From Alistipes sp. CAG:435 (lineage in GTDB: Bacteria; Bacteroidota; Bacteroidia; Bacteroidales; UBA932), in NCBI GenBank assembly GCA_000433355.1, contig FR893135.1:1-24855 (forward strand): a stretch of DNA of 24,855 bases. The letters run 5' to 3'. Every line of letters starts with the position of its first letter. Position 1 is the stretch's first letter. Below, piece by piece: positions 16,401 to 24,280 of the stretch. Below the pieces are notes generated by a model. It was not told where the DNA came from. It was given only the letters and a program-made list of their open reading frames with translations, and made no database searches. A program made the position numbers and the translations under genes.

Positions 16401-16683
16401 CAAGCACAACGTTGATTGTTTTCTTTGATCCCACAGTGATTTCCTGAGTGGAGAATCCGATGGAGGAGAAAACGAGGATGGTGTTGGTCTTCACATCTGG
16501 GATGTTCCAATTTCCATCCAAATCTGTCATAGTACCGGAGTTGGTGCCCTTGATAAGGACATTGACTCCGACCAGTGGTTCTCCAGCCTTGTCCGTCACC
16601 TTGCCGGAAACAGAGGACTGGGCGAATGCCTGCGCCCCGATTGTCAGGAGCACAAGCAGAGTCGTAATTAATCGTTTACCCAT
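13471..16683 (-). CDS. SusC/RagA-family TonB-dependent transporter (SusC1)
   Basis: A 1070-residue outer-membrane transporter that imports oligosaccharides using TonB energy. A signal peptide (MGKRLITTLLVLLTIGAQAF, cleaved about residue 22) is followed by a CarboxypepD_reg-like domain (about 24-98: SGKVTDKAGEPLVGVNVLIK). The plug starts at DEVVVVGYGTARRRD and contains SIDVLKDASAAAIYGSRAAN and GVIIITTKRG. The rest is a predicted 22-strand barrel ending in VTFGVNLTF with the terminal Phe needed for assembly. There is no STN domain, so it is not a sigma/anti-sigma signalling transducer. It is first in the susC1-susD1 operon and has a -7 box at 16760-16767. The first ~100 codons and leader strongly resemble the divergent susC2, which suggests duplication. 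Confidence 0.96.
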   Translation of the reverse strand: MGKRLITTLLVLLTIGAQAFAQSSVSGKVTDKAGEPLVGVNVLIKGTNSGTMTDLDGNWNIPDVKTNTILVFSSIGFSTQEITVGSKKTINVVLEDDTNYLDEVVVVGYGTARRRDLSGSIASVNYASDKNISTLPNPNALSALSSKVAGFSYAPTSSASGDNTGTMTIRGKNSIPSSASDGAQSVNQPMLIVDGVISYGSINTINTTDIESIDVLKDASAAAIYGSRAANGVIIITTKRGTSAKPVVSFNASVSLSDWTRMPKMVTDDETFLRNRFESYKANRDAFKTKEWSDYSSLETAAAELMTDVELAAFKDGTRTNWLKEISRTGVGQKYDLSIAGKSKNVAYYVSGDYTRQQGIRLGDDYEKYNFLAKLDINVTDWLTVGAKASYLGANSWGQTARIQNATWMSPYSYVMVQTPGYEDWYNYYPDGKTASPLIGAGKDDSYLYTDRSGFSSNANGMAYAQIDFPFLKGLSYRITVQGQHNTGRSDVFNNPELWVDTNNTADMENPSKYNVNAEGSSAMSYSQTWNVDNILTYAKDIKEHHFDLMAGYTREKYNTEGLNVEFKGFSSPTYLGVYKMDAADNSNTILKRSRTTWSRVGYLARANYNWRNTYYASVVFRRDGYSGLADGFKWDNFYGASAAWVLSNENFIKDLGWFDFLKFRASWGQNGASSVSPYQTLANVGIVGTRQGSMSWAWLGNQGNLGVQPLGIPNRSLTWATVEKLNFGLDFTTLQGRLSGSIDGYTGRTTNMIVSRSAPYMTGFTSIYDNVGLVTNNGIEVTLNTVNINGDGDKTFRWTSSIVFDSNANCVKELYGKDYKGEEADDVANAVAYGFDNYYALQVGHPIGSAYDLKKLGIFNSEDEIKNYTDKDGNMIQPNAKPGDIKFLDWNEDGVIDEKDRHFIGSPDPLFTLNFGNTISWKNFSLYFNFRWAQGDDTHFLRFDPYAFGTNQSSGAQLAAVDPWTETNHSQTYPKRDYSNSLNYMFWNSRSFLKLKDLSLSYTVNPGLIQKVGLSGARVYVAATDLFTITGWSGLDPETGGTIAGDTGSTRFGSNGTYKTVTFGVNLTF

Positions 16684-16759
16684 AACTGCTTTTTATAATG
16701 GTTTTGTTAAACTACTGATTTAGCAAAATCACAAAATCATAAATATTGTACATAAAGCG

Positions 16760-16767
16760 CAAATATA
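16760..16767 (-). promoter_or_regulatory. -7 promoter element for susC1
   Basis: The minus strand reads TATATTTG followed by C, matching TAnnTTTG, 76 bp before the susC1 ATG. A convincing -33 box is not seen. Confidence 0.55.
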
Positions 16768-17038
16768 AAACTAATAGTAGAATATATCGGAAAATTTTTG
16801 GTGAAAGTACTTTGAAAAATGTTCCTGCCCTCCTGTGTCGTGTCCTGATTTTCAATCGGATTTTTATCAAATCAGTAGATTGACAAATTATGAGACCGCA
16901 GTATGATTTTGGTCATAAATTTCACATTACGAACCCATTTTGCGCTGTTTTGCGAAAAGGTTTGCGTAAAATTTTAGGTGTAAATCAAATTTCAAAGTAT
17001 TTTTATCAATATTTCAAAAAGCGGGGGATAATATTCCT

Positions 17039-17046
17039 TACTTTTG
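17039..17046 (+). promoter_or_regulatory. -7 promoter element for susC2
   Basis: TACTTTTG matches TAnnTTTG in an A/T-rich stretch. The ATG at 17240 is 193 bp downstream, implying a long leader. Other A/T-rich words nearby fit less well. Confidence 0.45.
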
Positions 17047-17239
17047 CCAATGTTTTTGGTTTAAATGTCACAGACGTATAATAGCACAAGGTAAACTATG
17101 ACCATATTCACACTTTCCGCCGTTTTACGCCGCCGTCGGCATGTCCGGCAATATGTCCCCACATATTCGTGACACTGTTGCAATCCACTTGACAAGACTG
17201 ATTGAGAAAATCACAAAACCATTATTAAAAACACAGTTT

Positions 17240-20200
17240 ATGGGTAAACGTTTCATCACAGCTTTGCTTGCGCTCCTGTTAGTCGGGGTGCAGGTATTCG
17301 CCCAGTCAGCCGTTTCCGGAAAGGTCACGGACGAGACAGGGGAACCCTGTGTCGGGGCCAATGTCCTCATAAAGGGCACGACCTCCGGCACAATGACAGA
17401 CTTTGACGGTAACTACAGTCTGCCACACGTGAAGCAGGGAGCCATCCTTGTTATCTCAAGCATTGGTTACACCACAGAGGAAGTCAAGGTTGGCTCCTCG
17501 GCTGTCATCAATGTAGTTCTCCAGAGTGACAACAGGTATCTCGACGAGGTTGTGGTTGTCGCCTACGGTACTCAGAAAAAGAAGGATGTGACCGGTTCCA
17601 TCACCGATGTGAAGTCAGACATCGTCGCCATTCAGAACACGACCACGGTCTCCAGAGCACTGGAAGGAGCCGCTCCAGGCCTTCAGGTCTCAATGGTCGA
17701 TGGCCAGCCTGGTTATGACATGGCTATCCGTCTGCGTGGTGTCAGCTCCACCAACGGAGCCTCTGCCGCCGCCCTCGTCGTGATCGACGGTGTGGCCCAG
17801 CAGACCAACTCCACTTATGAGAACCCTCTTTCCCAGTTGGACCCTAACGACATAGCTTCCGTGACTGTCCTCAAGGATGCGGCGTCAACCGCTCTTTACG
17901 GATCAAGAGCGGGTAACGGTGTCATCCTCATCACCACCAAGAGAGGCTCCGAAGGCAAGTCAAAGATCTCCTTCCAGAGCCGCTGGGGATGGAACTCCAT
18001 CGGAAACTACAACGTCAACTCGATCGACACCGCCGCTGAGTATTATGAATATGCCTGGCAGTCAATCTACAACTCTTACCGTTACGGCGTGAACGGAACA
18101 GGTCTTCCTGGAGTTGATGCTAACGGCAACTACTACACAAACATCGCCACTCCGAACCACACAGACGAGGAGGCAAGGCTATTTGCCAGCCAGCACCTGT
18201 TCGACTACAACGGAAGCGAGACCCAGTTCCAGAAGAACGCACTCGGCAACAATATGGCCTACAATGTTCCTGGGGCGATCTACACGCCTACGGGATCCGG
18301 CTCGAACGCATCCGCGACTATGAGCGGTGCTTACCTTGTCGATCCAGTAACCGGAAAAATCAACAAGGACGCAAGGCTGCTCTACAATGGTGACGCAGCT
18401 GACATTATGTTCAAAAAAGCCTTCCGTCAGGAATATAACCTTTCGGCCAGCGGCGGATCAGACAAGATCCACTACTACGCTTCCCTAGGTTATCAGGACG
18501 AGCCTTCATTCTTGATTGCGAGCTCGTACAAGCGTTACAGCGGACGTATGAATGTCGATGCCCAGGCTCTCAAGTGGCTGAAGATCGGCGCCAATGTCGG
18601 CTATTCAAAGACCAGCACCAGAGCTCAGGCCGGTAAGTGGGGCTCCCGTCAGATCGGTGGAGCGTATGGCAACGCCATGCTTCACGTCAAAGGATGGCAG
18701 CCAATCGAGCCAGTCTACACCATTGACAAGAACGGTGACTATGTTCTCGATGCCAACGGTGACAAGATTCTGAACACCAAGAACGCCTCGTATTCACCGC
18801 TCGGTGTCGCCACAAGTCCTTATGGCAGTGACTTCAAGTACATCGCCGAGACCAACATCGAGCGTCAGGACATCTCAACATGGACAACCCGTCTGTTCGC
18901 CGATGTCAATTTCCTGAAGTATTTCAACTTCAACGTGAACTTCAATATGGACGAGTCACACTGGAAACGTACGATGTACGTGAACAGTGTCGCGGGCCGC
19001 GGAACTCCTAACGGAGGATTCGGTATCAAGACCTACCAGCGCCGAATCATCAACACCCAGCAGATCCTTACCTATAATCAGGACTTCGACAAGCATCACG
19101 TTGACGCTATGCTAGGTCACGAGTATGAGGATCTGAACAGGGATGACCTCAATTTCGGCACTGGTTACGAGCTGATTCCGGGTTATGCCATCGCCGGAAA
19201 CTTCATCGGCCGCTATGTCAACGCTGGTGGTGAGAACTCCACTACCCCTGGCTTTAGTACAAACATCTACAGGACAGAGTCTTACCTGAGCCGTTTCAAC
19301 TACAACTACGACAGCAAATATTATCTGTCAGGATCCCTCAGACGTGATGCCGCCTCCAAGTTCACAAAGGACAACCGCTGGGGTACATTCTGGTCAGTCG
19401 GAGCCGGTTGGCGTTTCTCAGAGGAAAGCTTCCTTAAGGAGATGAAGACATGGCTTGACAACGCCAAGCTGCGCGCCAGCTATGGTGTGACGGGTAACTC
19501 CAATGGTCTTACCTCTTATTATCTCAACCACTACTGGTACTACGCTGTCGCCACGTGGCAGACAAGCTCAAGCGGTACCGGCGTTCCTGCCTCAACCGCC
19601 ATCAGAACCGGCAACGACTTGGTTCGTTCCGACCTGACTTGGGAGAACATCCACCAGTTTGACCTCGGCCTTGACTTCAGTGTCCTGAGGAGCCGCATCA
19701 CCGGTGCGCTTGACTTCTATGACCACAAGACTGTCAACTCTCTCTTCAATCAGTCAGTCTCCCCTCTCGCCAGCGCCGGCTACACCACCGTTCTTGGAAA
19801 CGCTGCCAAGGTCCGCAACAGAGGATTCGAGATAGAACTCGATGCTGACATCATCCGCAAGAAAGATCTCACCCTCAGCGTTGGCATCAACGGAACACAC
19901 TACCGCACCACGCTTCTGAGCGTTCCTGCCGACCAGATTCCGAACTACGACGAGACCATGGATCTCCCTAAGGGCTGCTGGACCGTCGCGACTGAGGATA
20001 TGGCGCAGGCCGGAACTGCAAGCCACGCCGGACGAGGAATATTCTACCTCCGTGGAGAAGGGAAGGATCTTTTCAACCTCTATATGCCTAAATATGCCGG
20101 TGTGGACGAAAAATCCGGTCTTCCGCTTTATTGGCACAGAGTCACTTACTATGATGTGAATATGAACGAGACCACAGGTGTCTACGAGCACGGAGGACGT

Positions 20201-20824
20201 TACGCCAACTATAAGGTGGGTGACAATGTCAAGACAGACGTGGCGGCAGACGCATCTTACTACGAGGTAGGATCAGCCACTCCTGATTGGATCGGAGGTC
20301 TTACCCTCAGCCTGAAATGGAAAGATTTCGATTTCAGCGTCGTTTCCGCTTACCAGATCGGAGGCAAGTTCTTCTCTATGGAGTACTCCCAGCATCTGTT
20401 CCGCGGCTCATCTATGGGCAGACAGCGTATTCCTGTCTCAAAGGATCTCGTGGGCAACACCTGGAATCCGGACAACACCAGTGCCTATTACCCTATGCAG
20501 TGGTTCCCAAGTTCAGGCGCAAGCAGTTACTATCTTGATGGATCTTTGCTGCCAGGCTCTCACAACTACACAGACATGAGCCTCTTTGACGCAAGCTACT
20601 TCCGTGTGAAGAACGTGACCATCGGCTACACCCTGCCTAAGAAACTCACAAAAAAAGTCAACATCAGTGCCCTCCGTGCGTTCGTCTCAGCTGACAACGT
20701 GTTGATTTTCTCTCAGCAGAAAGGTGTGGATCCTACTTTCTCAACAATCGGAGGAAAAGAGGTTGACACCTTCATCTACCCACAGATGCAGACTCTCACC
20801 ATCGGTTTGAATCTTGATTTCTAA
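17240..20824 (+). CDS. SusC/RagA-family TonB-dependent transporter (SusC2)
   Basis: A 1194-residue TonB-dependent oligosaccharide transporter. I start it at 17240 (MGKRFITALLALLLVGVQVF, a signal peptide cleaved near residue 22); the in-frame ATG at 17141 would add 33 non-signal residues. A CarboxypepD_reg-like domain (about 24-98, SGKVTDETGEPCVGANVLIK) is followed by the plug with DEVVVVAYGTQKKKD, SVTVLKDAASTALYGSRAGN and GVILITTKRG. The barrel runs to the terminal LTIGLNLDF. There is no STN domain. It is longer than SusC1 by 124 residues, mainly in barrel loops such as those around ASATMSGAYLVDPVTG. It begins the susC2-susD2-lipoprotein operon, with susD2 18 bp downstream. The leader and first ~100 codons closely match susC1, while plug and barrel have diverged, so the two probably take different ligands. 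Confidence 0.96.
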   Translation: MGKRFITALLALLLVGVQVFAQSAVSGKVTDETGEPCVGANVLIKGTTSGTMTDFDGNYSLPHVKQGAILVISSIGYTTEEVKVGSSAVINVVLQSDNRYLDEVVVVAYGTQKKKDVTGSITDVKSDIVAIQNTTTVSRALEGAAPGLQVSMVDGQPGYDMAIRLRGVSSTNGASAAALVVIDGVAQQTNSTYENPLSQLDPNDIASVTVLKDAASTALYGSRAGNGVILITTKRGSEGKSKISFQSRWGWNSIGNYNVNSIDTAAEYYEYAWQSIYNSYRYGVNGTGLPGVDANGNYYTNIATPNHTDEEARLFASQHLFDYNGSETQFQKNALGNNMAYNVPGAIYTPTGSGSNASATMSGAYLVDPVTGKINKDARLLYNGDAADIMFKKAFRQEYNLSASGGSDKIHYYASLGYQDEPSFLIASSYKRYSGRMNVDAQALKWLKIGANVGYSKTSTRAQAGKWGSRQIGGAYGNAMLHVKGWQPIEPVYTIDKNGDYVLDANGDKILNTKNASYSPLGVATSPYGSDFKYIAETNIERQDISTWTTRLFADVNFLKYFNFNVNFNMDESHWKRTMYVNSVAGRGTPNGGFGIKTYQRRIINTQQILTYNQDFDKHHVDAMLGHEYEDLNRDDLNFGTGYELIPGYAIAGNFIGRYVNAGGENSTTPGFSTNIYRTESYLSRFNYNYDSKYYLSGSLRRDAASKFTKDNRWGTFWSVGAGWRFSEESFLKEMKTWLDNAKLRASYGVTGNSNGLTSYYLNHYWYYAVATWQTSSSGTGVPASTAIRTGNDLVRSDLTWENIHQFDLGLDFSVLRSRITGALDFYDHKTVNSLFNQSVSPLASAGYTTVLGNAAKVRNRGFEIELDADIIRKKDLTLSVGINGTHYRTTLLSVPADQIPNYDETMDLPKGCWTVATEDMAQAGTASHAGRGIFYLRGEGKDLFNLYMPKYAGVDEKSGLPLYWHRVTYYDVNMNETTGVYEHGGRYANYKVGDNVKTDVAADASYYEVGSATPDWIGGLTLSLKWKDFDFSVVSAYQIGGKFFSMEYSQHLFRGSSMGRQRIPVSKDLVGNTWNPDNTSAYYPMQWFPSSGASSYYLDGSLLPGSHNYTDMSLFDASYFRVKNVTIGYTLPKKLTKKVNISALRAFVSADNVLIFSQQKGVDPTFSTIGGKEVDTFIYPQMQTLTIGLNLDF

Positions 20825-20842
20825 AATTAAACGCGAATAAAT

Positions 20843-22528
20843 ATGAAAACATATAAAAGTCTTTTGGCTGCCTCGATCCTTGGCTTGAGCTTTTCATCCT
20901 GCACCTCACTGCTGGATGTCAACAATCCGAACTATTTCACGGATGATGAGATGGCAGAATTCATCAATGGAAGCGAGGAAGCTGAGCAGCAGGTTCTGAC
21001 AGGTCTCGTTGGTTCTCTGCCGGGTTACATCAACATCTACAACGCTGCGATCGCCGGTGGCTATTCCAACGCTTCCGCTTACGAATCCAATTTTGAGTTT
21101 CGCCGTTTCTGCCAGTCTGGCGATGTGGTTGAAGGAGATAGACTGAATCAAGGAACATACTCGACTTGGTATCAGAATCTTGCAAACAACACTTATTGGA
21201 GAACAGATCAGGAGATCCAGAACTATGGCTACTATCTCGCCCCTGTACTCAAGCTCGGACCCGCACTCAAGGCGCTTGACTTCCTTACCGAGGAGCGTGT
21301 CGAGAAGTATCCAAGAATGGGTTCCAGCCGCGCCCAGGCACTGACAATGAAGGCTATCTGCTACATGATGCTGATGGAGCGCTACACAGACCTTCAGGAT
21401 GTGACCTCCACTACAAAGCAGGGCTGGCCGATCTACGATGCCTACACCTATAATGCCGCCAAGGCTCCGCTTTCGGTTGCCGAGACCTGGAGTTGGATCA
21501 ACACTACGCTCAAGGAGGCAGTGGATCTTTTCCACGATTCCACGCTCGGAGAGAAAGGCTATACCATCGGTAACGAGGCTGCCCAGATCTACGACATAGA
21601 CTGTGCCGTGGCACAGTACTACCGTTGTCGCGCCGCCCTTGACAGCAAGGACTGGAAGACCGTGATAGAGGCGGGGAATGACCTCCTCAGCCATTTCCCT
21701 AACCTGATCAACGCCGAAGATTATGGTATGAAGGCAAGCTTGTTGGCCTCTGTGAACTCTCGCGCTGGTGTCACCGCATCCCTGCCTCAGGGAACATCTT
21801 GGAACGGATCCGACTTCAACGCCACACAGAACGCCTTCTACAATCTGGAGAAGAATCCAGAGGCGATTTTCGGCGGTGCCAGAGGCTCATCCAACATCTT
21901 CTGGACTAACGCAGGTCTCAATGCCCTCAAGCGCAGCCCTTCAGGCTACTATCAGGTGGACAAAGGAATCTATGACGCACTTTCGGATGATGACTGCCGC
22001 AAGGCTTGCATTCTCCCTGAGGATTTCGAGAATTTCCACGTTTACACCAACGACGGAGCAGACACGACATGGTACCAGTACACTATGCCGAAATACACGT
22101 CTCTCAAATGGGCGGCATCCTCGGCTATCGGTTACAAAAACCACACGAACGAGGCTACCACATCCGACAACATATACCTCCGTTCCTCAGCCGTCTTGCT
22201 GATGGTCGCTGAGGCATACGCTCAGGGTGGGCAGGACGCTCAGGCAAAGGCATTGCTTGACAAACTGCTTGCGGCCCGCACAAAGAGCGGCGCCACCGCC
22301 ATGACATGCGACAACACGATGCCTGGCAAGAGTGTTATGGAGATGGTCAAACTTCAGTGGCGCATCGAGATGTGGGGAGAAGGCGATTGGGCGTTCTTCA
22401 ACCAGAAGCGCTGGGGCGTTCAGAACGCTCGTGGAGCGAACCATTGGAGCGAGACTCAGATTCCTGCCGAAGGCTTCACTTGGGAGATTCCTCAGAAGGA
22501 GCGTCAGGGCAATCCTTACTGGAACTAA
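20843..22528 (+). CDS. SusD/RagB-family surface glycan-binding lipoprotein (SusD2)
   Basis: A 561-residue SusD-like lipoprotein, partner of SusC2. The signal MKTYKSLLAASILGLSFSSC gives lipidated Cys20; the residues after it (TSLLDVNNPNYFTDDE) become acidic only further on, a weaker surface-export signal than in SusD1. Typical parts are NNPNYFTDDEMAEF near the N terminus, the helix pair RAQALTMKAICYMMLMERYTD, an SVMEMVKLQWRIEMWGEGD helix matching the SusD ERRxELxxEGxR-type block, and the C-terminal WEIPQKERQGNPYWN. It is quite diverged from SusD1 in sequence and length, consistent with a different ligand. It sits 18 bp after susC2 and 32 bp before the next lipoprotein, so all three are one transcript. 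Confidence 0.93.
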   Translation: MKTYKSLLAASILGLSFSSCTSLLDVNNPNYFTDDEMAEFINGSEEAEQQVLTGLVGSLPGYINIYNAAIAGGYSNASAYESNFEFRRFCQSGDVVEGDRLNQGTYSTWYQNLANNTYWRTDQEIQNYGYYLAPVLKLGPALKALDFLTEERVEKYPRMGSSRAQALTMKAICYMMLMERYTDLQDVTSTTKQGWPIYDAYTYNAAKAPLSVAETWSWINTTLKEAVDLFHDSTLGEKGYTIGNEAAQIYDIDCAVAQYYRCRAALDSKDWKTVIEAGNDLLSHFPNLINAEDYGMKASLLASVNSRAGVTASLPQGTSWNGSDFNATQNAFYNLEKNPEAIFGGARGSSNIFWTNAGLNALKRSPSGYYQVDKGIYDALSDDDCRKACILPEDFENFHVYTNDGADTTWYQYTMPKYTSLKWAASSAIGYKNHTNEATTSDNIYLRSSAVLLMVAEAYAQGGQDAQAKALLDKLLAARTKSGATAMTCDNTMPGKSVMEMVKLQWRIEMWGEGDWAFFNQKRWGVQNARGANHWSETQIPAEGFTWEIPQKERQGNPYWN

Positions 22529-22560
22529 CAGTCATTATCCACAACTAGAATTATATTCAG

Positions 22561-24198
22561 ATGAAAAAAATATTATTGACATTCGCTTGCGCTCTTTCCG
22601 CAATGGTAATGTTCTCAGCCTGCGACAAGGGAGAGGATGTGAAGGAGTTCAAGGATGAAAACGCTACAGTGAAGGCCTTGACAATCGAGGCTACCCTTCC
22701 GTCCGCACAGGGTGAGGGCATGAAGACTGCTTTCACAGCCAAGGATTTCCTCCGTATACGTTTCGCGAAGGCTGACGGTACTTCAGTGGGAAGAACCCAG
22801 ATCCTCAGAGGCGAGGCGGCAGAAGGCAAGACCGCGTCATTCAGCAACCGTGTGGCCGTGCCGAATGACGCAGAAACGGCTTTCGTCTATGTTGACAACA
22901 ACGAGACTAATCTCGTGAACTATGGATCCGCTCCGACATTTGTGAATTTGAGCGGTCAGAAAGGTACGCTTGCTGATGCCATGGCACATCAGGTGATTGT
23001 TGGCTCCACCCCTGTCAGCGGCCTGTCAGGAGGTAAGGGCTCCGTATCACTCGCCTACAAGACCGGTATCGCAAAGATCGTGGTGTCTTATCCGGAGGGA
23101 ACCAGAGTCAAACAGGGCGAGACCACAATAACGCTTGGTGGAGACGCACAGTACAACAAGATTGAACTGATGCTTGATTCTCCTGAAAAGTCAAGCACGA
23201 AAGGTGCAATCACCGTCCCTGCCATTGTTGACACGGTGAAATGCACCTCCACCGCTTACGTCGCCATCTGGCCTGTAGGTGGAGAGTACACCAACACCAA
23301 CCTCATCTCCCACATCCAGACTACCACCTACGGCAATGCGCTTGAGGTCACGAACATCACGGCAGGAAAGACGACCGAGATCGTTCAGGGTGTTGACGCC
23401 AAAGAGTTCAACTATTGGATCGGCGATGAGGAATATAAAGTCCATGATGTCTATGCGAAGGTTGAGAGCGCTAGCAAGTGGATCACAGTGAAGGATGGTG
23501 TCCTTACAGTCGGGGAGAACAAGACCGGTAGCGTACGCGTCGGAAAGGTTGTGCTTGACAACGGCCACACCTACATCTTCACCCAGATCGGAGCCAACGA
23601 CTTCAAGGGAAGCTGGACGCTTTACTCGAAATTATTTGACCCTAACAAGACACTGGGTAAGGGTAACACCAATGCGGACAAAACTGTTGTCACATTCGGT
23701 GAGCCACGTCAGCGAGAGACCTTGAAGGATGCCGCTGGCAAAGAACACACAAACAACCTTGGCATCAAGGGCCTTTATCTTGATTCGGTTCTGGACGCTT
23801 GTGTCGAGATTGACTACAATGAAAGGACTGTCAAATTCGGTGTGTTCTTTGACCGCCGCGCAGCCCAGAAAGCCGCAGACGGAAAGTTCTGCACATATAT
23901 TCCTGAATGTTCTGGCGGAAACGGTTGGGGCAACTACAACTTTGCTCCTGGTGACAAGGGATTCTCCGATTCCAACTACGAGTGGCTCTGGTTCACGGTA
24001 AGCGAAGACCTGAAGACCCTAAAGTACCAGTACTATGGTGCGGGTCAGATGACCAGTAACGGCAAGTACTACATCTGCGGAATCTCTATTCCGAAGGCCA
24101 CTTCAACCGACAAGGCTTCCATTGCAGGCAGCTATGACGTGATTTATCAGGCCAACTACAACGGAAGCAACGAAGAAAGCATGTACTTCAAGAAGTAA
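22561..24198 (+). CDS. Surface lipoprotein in SusE position, putative glycan-binding
   Basis: A 545-residue lipoprotein closing the susC2 operon. The signal MKKILLTFACALSAMVMFSA gives lipidated Cys21, followed by DKGED, a strong surface-export signal. The N-terminal half (about 40-270) resembles fimbrillin/Mfa-like or other Bacteroidetes beta-sandwich adhesin folds (KALTIEATLPSAQGEGMKTA, FLRIRFAKADG). Residues about 300-345 (WITVKDGVLTVGENKTGSVR, then GKVVLDNGHTYIFTQIG) look like a BACON domain, a Bacteroidetes Ig-like module often found in glycan-utilisation proteins. The C-terminal ~195 residues are aromatic-rich (NGWGNYNF, SNYEWLWF, LKYQYYG) and could hold the ligand site. It has no catalytic motif. 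By position it is a SusE/SusF-like surface glycan-binding protein, though it is not recognisably SusE by sequence. A terminator follows 26 bp after the stop. Confidence 0.75.
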   Translation: MKKILLTFACALSAMVMFSACDKGEDVKEFKDENATVKALTIEATLPSAQGEGMKTAFTAKDFLRIRFAKADGTSVGRTQILRGEAAEGKTASFSNRVAVPNDAETAFVYVDNNETNLVNYGSAPTFVNLSGQKGTLADAMAHQVIVGSTPVSGLSGGKGSVSLAYKTGIAKIVVSYPEGTRVKQGETTITLGGDAQYNKIELMLDSPEKSSTKGAITVPAIVDTVKCTSTAYVAIWPVGGEYTNTNLISHIQTTTYGNALEVTNITAGKTTEIVQGVDAKEFNYWIGDEEYKVHDVYAKVESASKWITVKDGVLTVGENKTGSVRVGKVVLDNGHTYIFTQIGANDFKGSWTLYSKLFDPNKTLGKGNTNADKTVVTFGEPRQRETLKDAAGKEHTNNLGIKGLYLDSVLDACVEIDYNERTVKFGVFFDRRAAQKAADGKFCTYIPECSGGNGWGNYNFAPGDKGFSDSNYEWLWFTVSEDLKTLKYQYYGAGQMTSNGKYYICGISIPKATSTDKASIAGSYDVIYQANYNGSNEESMYFKK

Positions 24199-24224
24199 TC
24201 CTGCATTCAGTCAATCCAACAAAA

Positions 24225-24253
24225 GAAGGCGACCGGAAACCCCGGCCGCCTTC
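24225..24253. terminator. Bidirectional rho-independent terminator
   Basis: GAAGGCGACCGG (24225-24236) pairs with CCGGCCGCCTTC (24242-24253) with one mismatch and a 5-base loop, then TTTCTTT on the plus strand. On the minus strand the stem is followed by TTTTGTTGG. It sits between convergent genes (stops at 24198 and 24281) and can end both the susC2 operon and the Rpn-like gene. Confidence 0.9.
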
Positions 24254-24280
24254 TTTCTTTGGCAATGGCAGTTAAAAACA

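Larger units (their letters stand above)
16684..17239. promoter_or_regulatory. Divergent control region between susC1 and susC2
   Basis: This 556-bp A/T-rich non-coding region drives both sus operons outward. It holds -7 boxes for each direction (16760-16767 minus, 17039-17046 plus). The word AAAATCACAAAA occurs twice as a direct repeat (16725-16736 and 17207-17218), each preceded by CTGATT. The segment immediately before each ATG is also shared in inverted orientation: CAAAACCATTAT, an A-run, then TATGGGTAAACG. No terminator, RNA gene or intact regulator-binding palindrome is evident between 16860 and 17030. The susC2 leader would be about 185 nt, long enough for post-transcriptional control. 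Confidence 0.7.

Noticed and set aside
17141..17239. SusC2 start at the upstream ATG
   Set aside because: It would place 33 residues before the signal peptide; the ATG at 17240 matches the leader and start of SusC1 exactly.
13471..20824. SusC proteins as sigma/anti-sigma signalling transducers
   Set aside because: Both begin directly with the CarboxypepD_reg-like domain after the signal peptide; no STN domain and no adjacent ECF sigma or FecR-type gene is present.
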